Shown here in pieces: positions 1-11,600 of a DNA stretch of 64,000 nucleotides; the first letter of the stretch is position 1; every line of letters begins with the position of its first letter. This DNA comes from Thermomicrobiales bacterium. Lineage in GTDB: Bacteria > Chloroflexota > Chloroflexia > Thermomicrobiales > UBA6265. The position numbers and the translations under genes are program-made. The DNA is taken from NCBI GenBank assembly GCA_019637585.1, contig JAHBVL010000005.1:219969-283968 (forward strand), written 5' to 3'. The notes under the pieces are model-generated. The model did no database searches. It saw only the letters and a program-made list of their open reading frames with translations, and was not told the origin of the DNA.

Positions 1-83
1 CTCCACATGCGGCAACGAACGATACTGCGCATCGGTGCCGGTGCTGACCGGCGCGACCGTCCGCAGGAGTCGACATTCTGACA
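1..83. other. Left edge, possible 3' tail of a cut-off gene
   Basis: The first frame is open from base 1 to a TGA at 79-81 (26 codons), so the end of an upstream plus-strand gene is possible. Another frame stays open longer, and nothing in the residues is recognisable. An AGGAG lies at 66-70, 13 bases before the next start. Confidence 0.25.
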
Positions 84-1448
84 ATGAGCCAAGAGACTCG
101 CCCGCTCGCCCCACCAGATATCCAACTGACTGGCCGATTCGAATTGGATGACGTGCAGGTCTACCGCCACGTGCCGTTCGAGGTGCCCGCAGGGGTGCGT
201 CAGATACACCTCGACGTTGCCTACAACGACAGAATCAGCTCGGACAAGTATTTGACCGGCGGCAACACGCTCGATGTCGGTCTTTTCGACGAGCGAGGTT
301 CACAGTCAGGCAGTCTCGGGTTCCGGGGATGGAGCGGCAGCAACAAGACCGCCATCACCGTCGGGGAAACATGGTCGACACCGCCCTATCGTTCCGAACC
401 GATCGGCGCCGGAACGTGGCAGGTGTTGCTGGGCCCCTACAAGATCGGTCCAAACGGACTGGATTACTCCGTCGACATCTGGTTCGATCCGGGCATCGAG
501 AAACCAGAGCCGAACCGTTCACCCATTCTCGATCTCAGTGTGGCGACGGTTCCTCCGCCGATCGAAGCAGGATGGTTGCGGGGCGACCTGCACAGCCACA
601 GCACGGCATCAGATGGCGACTCTACGCTGCTCGACATGCTGCAGGCAGCGCGCAGAGCCGGGCTCGACTTCATGGGCAGCACCGACCACAACGCCGCCAT
701 GCTGCCGGAAGCACCCGACGATCCGGATCTGCCACTCCTCATCCCCGGCATCGAAGTGACCACCTACAAGGGGCACTGGAATGTCTGGGGCGCCAACCGG
801 TGGTTCGATTTCAGGCTGCCAGACGGTGAAGCCGTGCGCTCCGAAATGCAGATCGCCAGGAATGCCGGGGGATTTGTCAGCGCCAATCACCCCAAACCGT
901 TCGGCCCTCCCTGGGAGTATGGATTCGGGCTCGGCTATCAGGGCATCGAAGTCTGGAACGGCTACTGGCAGTCGCTCAATGCCATCAGTCTCGCCGCCTG
1001 GGACGCCCACCTCGCTGCGGGACAACGAGTCGTGGCCATGGCTGGGAGCGACACGCACTTCCTGCGTGGCGAAGACCAGGGGGCACTGCGGCGGGCCACA
1101 ATCGGCCACCCCACCATGTGGGTCAAACCGGACGACCCAACCAGCGCAACGTCGATACTCGACGAGATCCGAGCGGGCCGCAGCTTCATCTCAGCAAGCC
1201 CAACCGGTCCGCAAATGCTCATCGACCACACAGGGGATCGCGATGTTTCCATTCGTACGGGCGGCGCTGCGGGCTTGATTCTGGCGCTGATATCGTCGGG
1301 TACGGTCATCTCCGCAACAGCAGTCGACAAGGACCGCTGGGATCAGGAATTCCGCGTTCCGGCGTCCGCGACGCACGTCCGGGCCCAGCTGATGGACGGC
1401 TGCGGCAACGTCGAAGCGTTGACGAATGCGGTGTGGTTGGACGGGTAG
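84..1448 (+). CDS. PHP-domain metallohydrolase (CehA/McbA-like)
   Basis: 454 aa. Residues 1-160 are a beta-rich N-terminal region of the kind that precedes CehA/McbA-type PHP domains; no signal peptide is visible. The PHP domain starts at the metal-binding motif GDLHSHSTASDG (about 168-178), followed by GSTDHN (about 199), a conserved HPKP (about 270) and GSDTH (about 322). These His and Asp residues match the trinuclear metal site of PHP phosphoesterases. Known members hydrolyse phosphoesters or related esters, including the carbaryl hydrolase CehA, but the substrate here cannot be read from sequence. It is a stand-alone gene converging on the penicillin-acylase gene. Family assignment is secure; substrate is unknown. 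Confidence 0.85.
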   Translation: MSQETRPLAPPDIQLTGRFELDDVQVYRHVPFEVPAGVRQIHLDVAYNDRISSDKYLTGGNTLDVGLFDERGSQSGSLGFRGWSGSNKTAITVGETWSTPPYRSEPIGAGTWQVLLGPYKIGPNGLDYSVDIWFDPGIEKPEPNRSPILDLSVATVPPPIEAGWLRGDLHSHSTASDGDSTLLDMLQAARRAGLDFMGSTDHNAAMLPEAPDDPDLPLLIPGIEVTTYKGHWNVWGANRWFDFRLPDGEAVRSEMQIARNAGGFVSANHPKPFGPPWEYGFGLGYQGIEVWNGYWQSLNAISLAAWDAHLAAGQRVVAMAGSDTHFLRGEDQGALRRATIGHPTMWVKPDDPTSATSILDEIRAGRSFISASPTGPQMLIDHTGDRDVSIRTGGAAGLILALISSGTVISATAVDKDRWDQEFRVPASATHVRAQLMDGCGNVEALTNAVWLDG

Positions 1449-1775
1449 CGGGTCATCGGTCCGGGGTCCGGGGTCCGGAGTCCGAAGTCCGGAGTCCGAG
1501 GTCCGAGGTCCGAGGTCCGAGGTCCGAGGTCCGAAGTAGATGATCGCTAGGGAATGAGGCAGGCGCCCGGAGAGGATTCCCGTACGGGCTGGTCCCCGTG
1601 CCAGCCCCTCGTGACTCCCGCGACCATCATCTGAAGCTACGAACGCCTTGAACCATGCGCGGCGTCCAAGCACCATCGCTGGTGACGAGGAGGGCACCCA
1701 CAGTGGGGTGCCCGTACGGGCCGCCTTCGCATCGACAGCGCATTGTTGTTTGGAGCGACTAAATGCCCTGGCGGA
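1449..1775. other. Convergent intergenic spacer with stem-loops
   Basis: This is the spacer between two convergent genes. After the heptamer repeat (separate entry) it holds an 8-bp hairpin, GGGCACCC at 1692-1699 pairing with GGGTGCCC at 1706-1713. The palindromic core CCCGTACGGG occurs twice, near 1580 and at 1711-1720. The hairpin could terminate transcription from either side, but no T-tract follows. No gene is credible here. Confidence 0.4.
1458..1534. repeat. 11-copy tandem heptamer RGTCCGR
   Basis: Eleven contiguous 7-bp units read GGTCCGG, AGTCCGA or GGTCCGA with no spacer, beginning ten bases after the PHP stop codon. The last five units are identical (GGTCCGA). The unit length is not a multiple of three and the array lies outside a CDS, so it is a slippage-prone microsatellite rather than a coding repeat. 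Confidence 0.9.
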
Positions 1776-4169
1776 CTACTCCCCCGTCAGCACCGTGGTG
1801 CTCTGTGCATCGGCGAGCACATCCTCCCACCGATAGGGGATCTGGACATACTGACCGGTGCGGTGGTGCTCCACCTGGTCACCGTAGTGCGGGCTGCCGG
1901 GGTGACCGGAGTGGCCGGGCCAGGTGATGGTCCAGGTCTCTGAATCGGGATCGAGCGAGGAGATGATCCGGTAACTCGCCCCGACTTTGTTCTGGAAGGT
2001 GCCGGGTGGGACGTACAGAGCGCTGGAGAGGGTTGCTGAGCCCCCTGGATGCGGCAGCTGGGGCATGTCGAGAATCTCGTGCTGGAGCGGAGTCTGTGCC
2101 GCGGGGTGGGTTGCGCCGAGGGTGTGCAAATCCCCCCATCGCCAGTTGGCGGGTTCTGACCCAAGTTTCTCCACCAGGTAGCTAAGCGCTTCGGTGAAGG
2201 ACTTCCGGATTGTCTCGATGCGAGCCTCGTCGCTGGGGAACCAGTCGTGCTCGTTGGCGTGAAGCAGGGCGCTGCTCATACCCTGTCCCGAGTCCTGCAC
2301 GATGGTGGCGTGATTCTCTGGAAAACGGCTCCTCACCACGTTGTGATGCCATCGCCAGAAAAAGGCATAGAAGATCGCGCCGCCCGCACTCTCGATCGGA
2401 AGGGCACTGTCCCAATCCCGAAGAATCGCCAGCGCTTCCAGCGTGAGCGGGTCGGTACTGCCCTCCAGCGCTGCCAGAACAGGCGGTGTGCCCCGGAGTG
2501 CGCGACCGGAGAAAACGTCGTTCTGCATCGCAGAGAATGTCTCAAAGTTGTGGGGGCGCATCTCCTCGACGAGGAGTTCGGCGCGCGCCGCTCGATCTTC
2601 CACGGTCCATGTGCCGAAGAGCGGGTAGGGAAAACTGGAGGGCGCGGTCGGGTTGTTCGCGCTGACCACCCAGCCCCGTTCGGGATCGACGACATGAGGC
2701 ATGGCCTCAAATGGAATGTATCCCTGCCAGGCATCGATCGGGTCGTTGGCATCGCGATAGCCGCGATGTACGCGACCGCGGAGTGGAATTGCGCCGCTGC
2801 ACTGATAGCCGACCGATCCCTCGGTGTCCGCCAGCACGAAATTCCAGGTCGGGCAACGGAAGCGTCGCAGCGCTTCGCGTCCCTCGGCGACGGTTTTCGC
2901 CCGATTGAGATCGAGAAGGCTCTTCGGTTCGTCTGACAGTTCGAAACCGACCCAGGCCAGGGTCAGCACCGTGTTCGCGCCACGCTCTCCCCACAGATTG
3001 CGGGGCAGCGCCCCTTCCGTCACCAGATGGTCGACAACTGGACGATCGTGGGCGAAGCGAATCTCGAGCGCATGATCGGATGCACCACGCACCGGGATCC
3101 GCTCGGCCCGCTTGCCGAATGGTTTCCACGTTGCTCCGTCGAGATACTCATCTGCGTTGTCCGGATTGACTCGTTCGACGTAGAGATCACGCTGAAGACA
3201 GATGTTGTTGGTCACACCCCAGGCAAAGTGAGGGTTCCTCCCAAACCGGATCATCGGCACACCTGGATAGGTCATACCGACAACGTCATATCCGCCCCCT
3301 TTGAGGTGCACGTCATACCAATCGGCCGGCACACTGTAGTAGACATGGGGATCGGAACCGACCATCGCGTGGCCCTGTGCGGTCATGGAGGGCGAGACGG
3401 CCCAGTTGTTGCTTCCCGTGCCATCGTTGATGCCCCAGAAGGCGCCGAGGCCTTCACCGGCCGGAATGCCGGGCCATTTTGGTTCGGGATCGAAGTCGCC
3501 TTCGTGCACGATGTAGGCGATCTGTCCGTCCGGCTGATACCAGGCGGTGTCGAGATCGCCGATGTTCGCCCGTACCACTTCCGGCGTCGACAGCACGGGC
3601 AGACGACCGGTCAGATACCAGTACCAACGCCGCATGACGGCGACAGAATCGACCGCCGACCAGGGAGATGGTTCGTAGTCGAGCAATTCGAACTCGATCG
3701 GCAGTCCAGCGGGCAGCGCGCTCATCCACGCGTTGATCCCGTCGGTGAAGGCATGGAATGCGTCCCGGCTCTCCTGGTGTGACGCGTCGAGCGCGGCCGC
3801 TGAGGTCTGCGTCAGTCCAATCGTGCGGGCGAGAATGTCGAGGTCGATCTTAGCCGGGCCGAAAATCTCGCTGAGCGTGCCGTGCGCCTGACGCCGCAGG
3901 AAATCGAGCTGCCAGAGCCGGTCCTGAGCCTGCGCATAGCCGTGGGCAAAGAAGAGGTCGTAAGGATCATCCGCTTCGATATGGGGAATACCGCGACTGT
4001 CCCGATGAATGGTGGCCCGTCCGCGCAACGGAGCGGAGACGGCAGCAGGACCGGCGCTGGCTTTTTCCTCCAGATAGCGCCCGATCAGCGCCCGGGTCGC
4101 CGGATCGGGATTCCCTTCGGCAGATCGCAGTGCATCGAGTGCTGTTGCGCGTTCACGATCGGTGAGCAT
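1776..4169 (-). CDS. Penicillin acylase family Ntn hydrolase
   Basis: 797 aa, the usual length for peptidase family S45 precursors, which cleave themselves into alpha and beta subunits. The N-terminal nucleophile Ser of the beta chain is at about residue 253 in GTGSNNWAVSP, followed by GHAMVGSDPH. The alpha part has the typical RDSRGIPHIEADDPYDLFFAHGYAQAQDRL region. Family members hydrolyse amides such as beta-lactam side chains or acyl-homoserine lactones. No clear signal peptide is present, so the mature location is uncertain. The chosen ATG has an AGGAG about 8 bases upstream; a longer frame to 4310 would run into the methyltransferase gene. It is the last gene of a same-strand set with the methyltransferase and GNAT genes. 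Substrate unknown. Confidence 0.88.
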   Translation of the reverse strand: MLTDRERATALDALRSAEGNPDPATRALIGRYLEEKASAGPAAVSAPLRGRATIHRDSRGIPHIEADDPYDLFFAHGYAQAQDRLWQLDFLRRQAHGTLSEIFGPAKIDLDILARTIGLTQTSAAALDASHQESRDAFHAFTDGINAWMSALPAGLPIEFELLDYEPSPWSAVDSVAVMRRWYWYLTGRLPVLSTPEVVRANIGDLDTAWYQPDGQIAYIVHEGDFDPEPKWPGIPAGEGLGAFWGINDGTGSNNWAVSPSMTAQGHAMVGSDPHVYYSVPADWYDVHLKGGGYDVVGMTYPGVPMIRFGRNPHFAWGVTNNICLQRDLYVERVNPDNADEYLDGATWKPFGKRAERIPVRGASDHALEIRFAHDRPVVDHLVTEGALPRNLWGERGANTVLTLAWVGFELSDEPKSLLDLNRAKTVAEGREALRRFRCPTWNFVLADTEGSVGYQCSGAIPLRGRVHRGYRDANDPIDAWQGYIPFEAMPHVVDPERGWVVSANNPTAPSSFPYPLFGTWTVEDRAARAELLVEEMRPHNFETFSAMQNDVFSGRALRGTPPVLAALEGSTDPLTLEALAILRDWDSALPIESAGGAIFYAFFWRWHHNVVRSRFPENHATIVQDSGQGMSSALLHANEHDWFPSDEARIETIRKSFTEALSYLVEKLGSEPANWRWGDLHTLGATHPAAQTPLQHEILDMPQLPHPGGSATLSSALYVPPGTFQNKVGASYRIISSLDPDSETWTITWPGHSGHPGSPHYGDQVEHHRTGQYVQIPYRWEDVLADAQSTTVLTGE

Positions 4170-4210
4170 CGACGAGATCTCCTGACTCAGCTGGCCGCGA
4201 AATGTTGGCG

Positions 4211-4954
4211 TCAGGGTATCGGAAATTTGCGACCGCCGAAGACCGCCAGCTCGAGGACTTTGAAGTAGCAGTCGACATCGACGAACCCGATCTCCCTGAG
4301 CCATGCGCACTGATCTTCGACCGGCGCGAGGATGTTTGCCGCTTTATCCGGCCGGTAGACGTACTCAGTCGCCACCTGCTCCCGTGTCATGCTGTTCCCC
4401 AGGCGTTCATGGTTGGCATGAATGGAATCGACGAACAACTCGTCGTTGACATGACCAACCCACGCCGTGGCTGGATTCACGTGCTCGACATTGACGAATA
4501 TGCCGCCCGGAGCGAGGAGATCGTAGACCGTGGCATAGATCTCCCGCTTTTTCTCATGAGTCGAATGGTGAATCGCGTAGCCTGACACAACCACATCGAA
4601 AGGAGCGAGTGACTGGAGAGGTTCTACCCATCCAGGATCGTTGAAGTCGGCGAGGATCAGCTGATGGGGCGGTGAGGGAAAGGATGCGCGAGCCGCATCG
4701 AGCATCGGTTCGGAAAAATCAACCAGAACCGCCTGTGCGGCCGGGTGCTCCGCCAGCAACGCGGCGGCAAGCGTACCCGACCCACAGCCGAGGTCGAGAA
4801 AGCGAGCAACCTCGATGTCTGCCTCCCGAACCAGGCGGGTCATCATGCCGATCTGATCGGCAGCGTACGGAATACCACCTCGCACGCCGTCCAGGAAGGT
4901 GCGAACCAGATCGGGGGACTGCCAGACTTCGGCGCGGGGTGTGCCGCTACTCAT
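4211..4954 (-). CDS. Class I SAM-dependent methyltransferase
   Basis: 247 aa. SAM-binding motif I is FLDLGCGSGTLAAALL (about 52-67), followed by an acidic LVDFSEPML and a conserved PFDVVVSGYAIHH, the pattern of small-molecule Rossmann methyltransferases. No motif points to a substrate. It lies 41 bases upstream of the acylase start and 6 bases downstream of the GNAT stop, so the three probably form one transcript. Target unknown. Confidence 0.8.
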   Translation of the reverse strand: MSSGTPRAEVWQSPDLVRTFLDGVRGGIPYAADQIGMMTRLVREADIEVARFLDLGCGSGTLAAALLAEHPAAQAVLVDFSEPMLDAARASFPSPPHQLILADFNDPGWVEPLQSLAPFDVVVSGYAIHHSTHEKKREIYATVYDLLAPGGIFVNVEHVNPATAWVGHVNDELFVDSIHANHERLGNSMTREQVATEYVYRPDKAANILAPVEDQCAWLREIGFVDVDCYFKVLELAVFGGRKFPIP

Positions 4955-4960
4955 GTTTGT

Positions 4961-5482
4961 TCACTCCTCGAAGATACGAAATGGCGACGGATAGACGATC
5001 TCTCCATCCTCACCCTTCAGCATTCCGGGCACCAGTTCCAACGCCTGGCAGGCCTCACCCTGATAGGGCGATCGAAGACGCGTCGCCAGATCGGGCGAGA
5101 AACCGAATCGCCGGTGGTAGTCTGGATCTCCGACAACGATCACCGCCTCGTAACCGCTCGCCGCCACATGTTCCAGTCCGGCTCGCACCAGCTTCAATCC
5201 AACACCCTGACGCTGACGTGCGGGAAGCACTGCCAGAGGCGCCAGCGACGCTGTTTTGACCGATTGATGGTCGATCACCAGATCGAGTTCACTGAACATC
5301 ACCTGACCGGCGATACCGGCATCAGTAGCAACCAATTCGCAGATGAATGACTCGTCATGGCGAATTGCCTCGACGAGTCGCGATTCGTCGCTGCCGCCAA
5401 AGGCGTCGTCCAGCAGGCGACGGATTGCCGGATAGTCGCTCTCTTTGGCTGAGCGAACGTCGAAGTGGAGGGGTCTGGTCAT
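4961..5482 (-). CDS. GNAT-family N-acetyltransferase (YhbS-like)
   Basis: 173 aa from the ATG at 5482; a further in-frame ATG at 5509 would add 9 residues. The later start is preferred because a GAGAG lies just upstream and the domain begins at once with FDVRSAKESDYPAIRRLLDDAF. The acetyl-CoA loop is LPARQRQGVGLKLVRAGLEH (the Q/R-x-x-G-x-G/A pattern), then GYEAVIVVGDPDYHRRFGF, typical of YhbS-type acetyltransferases. The acceptor is unknown. It is the first gene of the three-gene minus-strand set. Confidence 0.75.
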   Translation of the reverse strand: MTRPLHFDVRSAKESDYPAIRRLLDDAFGGSDESRLVEAIRHDESFICELVATDAGIAGQVMFSELDLVIDHQSVKTASLAPLAVLPARQRQGVGLKLVRAGLEHVAASGYEAVIVVGDPDYHRRFGFSPDLATRLRSPYQGEACQALELVPGMLKGEDGEIVYPSPFRIFEE

Positions 5483-5591
5483 GTGACTCTCGATGAATTG
5501 ATCACGCATTGCCGGGAGTGAGGCTCAGAGCCTGAAGTCCACACAACTCTCCGGTATGTGCAAGGAGGCGCAAAAAGCGCATTCGGCGAAC

Positions 5592-5624
5592 AAAACATGG
5601 GTCCTGGATTGACCAGGACCCATG
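5592..5624 (-). terminator. Rho-independent terminator of the giant surface-protein gene
   Basis: A perfect 12-bp stem (5596-5607 with 5613-5624) has a 5-base loop and, read on the minus strand, is followed by TTTTGTT. It lies about 60 bases past the stop codon of the giant Gly-rich gene. Confidence 0.85.
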
Positions 5625-5684
5625 CTGCATTCGAATCAGGACCGCAGCCGCGTTTCTCACCCGGCTACGGTTATTCATCGTCGG

Positions 5685-8600
5685 CTAGGCTGCGCGCCGC
5701 AGTCCCACGCCCGCGACACCCGCCGCCACCACCAGGCTCAGCAGCATCAGCGGCAGCATTCCACTGTCGCTTTCGCCCGACCCGGTCGCCGGCAGCGCCG
5801 TCACGCTCATCAGCTCGGCCACATTCGCGCTGCTGCCCAGTCCCTTGCCGCCTTTCGGTCCATGGTGGTGTCCACCACCACCATGGTTGCCGCCGCCGCC
5901 ATGGTTCCCACCACCACCGTGGTTGCCGCCATGACCCTTGCCCCAGTCATCGATGCAGACGCCGGTGCAGTCGCCCGCCACTTCGCCCAGGCAGATTCCG
6001 GTGCAATCACCAGGCATCTCACCCTTCTTCGGCGCGTAGCAGTAGCCCGTGCAATCCCCATCCACATCACCAGGCGAGCAATCGAAGTCCTTGTCGTCGG
6101 CACATGCCTTCAACCAGACGAAGTCGTTCCAGCTCCCCGGACCGCTCGATGCCTGCACGCCGGCGTTCCCACCGTTGCCGCCGGTCGCGTCACCACCAAA
6201 GGCGCCGCCACCATTGCCACCGTTGCCGCCGTCGCCGCCATCCGCGCCGTTGCCGTCGCCGGCCACCGCGTCACCACCATTGCCGCCCGTGCCTGCGCCA
6301 CCTTCGCCATCCGCGCCGGTGCCGGCGCCACCATCACCACCGGTATTCGCCGCATGCGTGGTGTTGCCGCCCGTGACCGGATCGCCCACTGCGTCGCCAC
6401 CCGTGCCGTCGCCGGTCGTGATGTTGCCCGCATTGCTGTCGCCGCCCCGCGCGTTGCCGCCGGTGCTGTCTGCGGTGCTGTTGCCCACACCCTCGGCATG
6501 CGCATTCGCATCACCGGTGGTCAGACCACCCACGTCCTGGCTGCCGCTGGTGTTGCCGCCGCCATTCGTGGCGCCACAGTTGCTGCTGCTGCCATTGCCG
6601 CCATCACCGCCATTGGCCTGCGAGCCCGGTCCTTCCACATCCGGATCCGGGTTGGTCGGGTCGGTGTCGCCACCTTCACCACCATTGCCGCCATTGCCGC
6701 CACCGGTGGTGCTGCCCGCGCTGCCCATCTCCTCGGTCGTGCAGCTGCCCACGGTCGTGGTCAGCGCGCTGTCCGAGGTGACTTCGATTTCGCTGGCATC
6801 CGCGTCGTCCGCCGTCGCATCGCCGCCATTCACGGTCAGCAGGGCGTCGCCGCTGGTCGCATCGCCGCCGTCGCCGGCGCCGCCGTCAGCCGCGGTGCCA
6901 CCCACCGCATTCGGGCTGCTGCCGGTGCCGCCGGTCGCGGTGTCCGCGCTGGTGTCGCCACCATTGGTGTCGCCCCACGCATCGCCACCGTCGCCACCCT
7001 GGCCAACGCCGCCGAGTCCGAAGTTGCCCTGGCCATCGCCACCGTTGCCTTCACCGTCCAGACCGGTGCCATTGCCACCCTGGCCGCCGTTCCCGGCGTT
7101 GCCGCCCGGTCCGCCCAGCGCGCTGCCGGTCACACCATTGGCGCCCTGGCCCGCTTCGGCATTCGCATTCACCACGCCACTCTGGCCACTCTGCTGCGCC
7201 AGCGCGGCCGCATTGCCGCCATTGCCGCCTGTACCGGTGCCGGTGCCGGCATCGCCACCCGAGCCAGCATTGCCGCCATTGCCGCCATCACCGGCCACAC
7301 CATTGCCGCCCGCGCCCGTGCCGCCATTGCCGCCCGTGCCCGCGCCACCGGTGCCATTGCCACTGGTGCTGGTGCCGCCGCTGCCCGCCACGTTGCCGCC
7401 ACCGGTGGTGTCTCCACCCGTCGCGTTGCTGCTCGTGGCGTTGCCGCCCGCGGTGTTGCCCGAGGTGCCGTTGCCCGCCAGGCTGTTGCCACCCCGGCCG
7501 TTGCCGCCATCGGCATTGCCGGTGGTGTTGCCACTGGTGGTTCCGGCGCTCGCGCTGGCATTGCCACCCGTCACATCGCCCAGGCTGGCCGATCCACCGG
7601 TGTTGCCGCCGCCATTGGTGCCGCCGCAGTTGCCCGCGCCACCATTGCCGCCGTTGCCGCCATTCGCCGTCGCGCCATCATCCACACCGTCGTCCGGTCC
7701 GTTGATGACCACCTGGCTGCCGGCGCCACCCGCGCCGCCATTGCCGCCCAGTCCCATGCACGGCACGGTGAGCGTGCCCACACTGACCGGATCGACAAAC
7801 CAGTCGGCCAGCAGGCCTTCCACGTCCTCCGCGATCCCCGGTCCATCCAGACCCAGGCCGCTGGCGACGGTGCCAACCACGTTGCCGAATTCCTCCGGCG
7901 TCGAGAATCCGCTGGTCACGATGCCGCCAATGGCGCTGCCCGCAGTCGCGGTGCCGCCGTTCACATCACTGGCCGCCAGTCCCGCGGTGCCGCTGCCACC
8001 AGTGCCAACTCCGCCATTCGCCGAGTCGCCACCGGTCGCGCTACCGGTCTGGGCATGGCCGCCCTGCGCGCCGCCACCCACGGTGTCGCCGCCATTTACA
8101 TCACCCCAGGCTTCGCCCGCTTCGCCACCCGTGGCGCTGCGGCCAATGCCCACGGCACCGGTCCCTTCGCCACCAATCGCGCTGCCGTTGCCACCCAGTC
8201 CAACGCCGCCGTCCGCGCCGTTGCCGGTGATGCCCGGTCCGCCACCCTGGGCGTAGCCGCTCTGGCCATTGCCACCCTGGCCGCCGGTCGCTTCCGCATA
8301 CGGGTCGTAGCCGGTGCTCTGGGCGATCGCCGAGGCGTCGCCACCATCACCACCATGCCCGCCACCGGTGCTGGCGCTGCCACCATTGCCGGCCTGGCCG
8401 CCATTGCCGCCATCGCCGCCGGTGCCATTCCCGCCACTGCCGTTGCCACCATCACCACCGGTGCCTGCACCGCCGGTGCCGCTGCCCGCGACCCCTGCGC
8501 CGCCATTTCCGGAGATGTTGCCGTTGTGCGTGCTGGCGCCACCCGTCACATCGCCACTCTGGGCGTTGCCCGCAGTCGCGCTGCCACCAGTTGCATCACC

Positions 8601-11600
8601 ACTCTGGCTGTCGCCGCCGATGCCGTTGCCACCACTGGCGTCGCCGCCGGTGTTGCCTGCCGCCGCGGTCACGGTGCTGGCGTTGCCGCCGGTCACGTTG
8701 CCGTGCGATGCCGTGCCGGCGCTGTTGCCGCCACCGACATCACCATGCCACCAACCGCAGAGGCTGCCGCCACCATTGCCGCCATCGCCGCCATTGGCCG
8801 TGCCACCGTCATCCACGTCGGCGCCACCTTCGCCACCGATGCCGCCAGCGCCACCCTGGGCGTAGCAGCCCAGCGTGATGGTCGCCACGCCACCCTGCAG
8901 CACGTCGCCGCCGACCGCGTCACCCGGCAGGGCCACGCCACCCGTCACGCTGCTGGTCGCTTCGCCGCCATCCGCGTTGCCGCCGATGCCGTTGCCACCC
9001 TGACCGACGGTTCCCGCGGTCGCATCTCCACCGAAGGCCAGACCACCCTGGGCGCTGCCACCTTCGGTCCAGCCACCCTGGACGTTGCCGGTCACATCCG
9101 CGCCATCGGCGCCTGTGCCGTCACCACCGAAGCCGCGCGCGCCAGTGCCGTCGCCACCATCGGCCACACCGTCGCCACCTTCGCCATAGCCACCATCGCC
9201 ACCCAGGCCGCCCTGGCCGCCATCGGCGCCGTCAGCGGTGCTGCTGGTGCCGGTGCCGCCATTGCCACCTGTGGCCACGGCTTCCACCGGTTCGAGTCCG
9301 CCCGCTCCCAGGCTGGCTTCGGCCACGGCGTTGCCGCCATCACCACCCGAGGTGTCGCCGGTCGAGGCGTTGCCGCCATTCCCGCCGCCACCACCGGCTC
9401 CACCATTGCCGCCGGTCGAGGCGCCGCCGCTGGCGTTGCCGCCGCTGCCGCCCGTGCCCGCGCCGCCGGTGCCATTGCCGCCACTGCCGTTGCCACCACT
9501 GCCGGCCGTATTGCCGTTATGCGTGGTGTCGCCACCGGTGGTCGCTCCCGCGTTGCCGGCGCCGCCCGTGGCCGCGCCACCCGTCGCCGACCCGCCAATC
9601 GAGTCACCACCGACGCCGTTGCCGGCCACGGCGCTCCCGCCACTGTTGCCGCCACCCGCGGTGTAGACGCTCGCCGAACCACCGGTCACATCACCATGCG
9701 ATGCGCCCGTGCCCGCGTTGTTGCCGCCGCCGGTGACGTTGCCGCAGCCTGCGCTGCCGCCATTGCCACCATCACCACCCAGCGCGGTGGCCCAGCCACT
9801 CGGGCTGTTGTCCGGATCACCCAGCTCGGGATCGGGGTTGCCGACTTCGTAGCCGCCGTCGCCACCCGCGCCACCGGTGCCGCCCACCACGGTGCAGCCC
9901 ACGGTGATGGTCAGGATCTGGCCACCGGCCACGACACCCGCCGTGGCGCTGCCACCCACGATGGTGGGTGTGCCTTCACCGGCAACCTCGACATCACCGC
10001 TGCCATTGCCACCGGTGCCGTTGCCGCCAATACCACTGCCCGAGGCGCCGCCGTCGGCGCCATTCGCCGCGCCGCCTTCACCAGCACCACCGGTGCCGTT
10101 GCCACCCAGGGTGTCGCCACCGGTCGCATCGCCGTACGCGTCGCCACCGTCGCCACCATCGGCATCACCACCGAAGCCGCTCGCGCCCTGGCCGTCGCCA
10201 CCCACCGCGCTGGCGTCGCCGCCTTCGCCGATCTGGCCACCATTGCCGCCCGCGCCACCGTCACCACCGTCACCGGCGTTGGCCTGGCCGCTGCCGGCGT
10301 CGCCGCCGTCACCCGCCCAGGCATCGGCCACCGGGTCGCCGCCGGCGCCATAGGCCGCGCCATTGGCCAGTCCGCCATTGCCCGCGGTGGCATTGCCACT
10401 CTGGGCGGCGCCGCCATTGCCTGCATCACCACCATTGCCGCCACTGCCGCCGGTCGCATTGCCCGCGGTCGCGGTGCCGCCATTGCCACCCGCGCCATTG
10501 CCACCGGTGCCGGTGCCGGCTGTCGCCGCGCCACCATCGCCCCCGGTGTTGCCCAGGTGGGTGGTGTTGCCACCCGTGGTCATGCCCGTGCTGGCGCCAC
10601 CACCCGTGCCGGCGCCCGCGGTGGCGTTGCCGCCCACCGAGTCGCCCGACCGGCCGTTGCCGCCCGTGCCATTCCCACCACTGTTGCCGCCACCCTGGGT
10701 CACCACGGTCGCGTTGCCGCCGGTCAGACCACCATGGCTGGCGTTGCCGCCACTGTTGCCGCCGCCATTGGTGGCGCCACACCCGGCCCAGCCACCATTG
10801 CCGCCGTCACCACCATCGGCCCAGGAGTAATTGTTCGCTTCGGTGCCGCGGCCACCATCGCCACCCGCGCCCGGTCCACCCGCCAGGATCTCGACACCCG
10901 CATCACCCGGATCGAGGGTGTTGCAGCCGCTGGTCGTCGTCGACACATCACCGCCATACGCGATGTAGCCGCCCTCACTGCCATCGAAGTTAATGGAGCC
11001 GCCCTCGGCGTTCGCTCCATTCGCATCACCACTGCCACTGCCACCCGTGCCGACGCCGCCGCGCGCGTCGCCCACGGCGCCGCCATTGCCAGCCACCGCC
11101 GCGCCACCATTGCCGACCGCGCCCAGCGCGTCACCCGCAATGGTTTCACCACCCAGGGTCTCACCCACGGCGTTGCCGCCCTGGCCACCCTGCGCATCAC
11201 CACCGAAGCCCCGGGCGCCGGTGCCGGTGCCGCCACCCGCTGCCGCGTCACCACCATTGGCGTCGGTGCCATTCCCGGCCGCGCCACCTTCACCACCCTG
11301 GCCGCCATAGGCCAGACCGGTGGTGGCCACGCCACCTTCGCCACCCGTGGCGATGGCATAGACCGGGCTCTGGGTCCCGTCATTCTCGGTACTGCTCTGG
11401 GCATGGCCCGCATTGCCGCCAACCGCGTCGCCGCTGGTCGCCTGACCACCATCGCCGCCGCTGCCGCCCGAGCCACCCGCGCCCGCGGTGGCCGTGCCAC
11501 CCGTCGCTGTGCCGCCCGAGCCGCCCGTGCCGCTGCCGCCAATTCCGGCGCCAGCCACGGCCAGTCCACCATTCCCCGCCGTGTTGCCACCACCGGTGGT

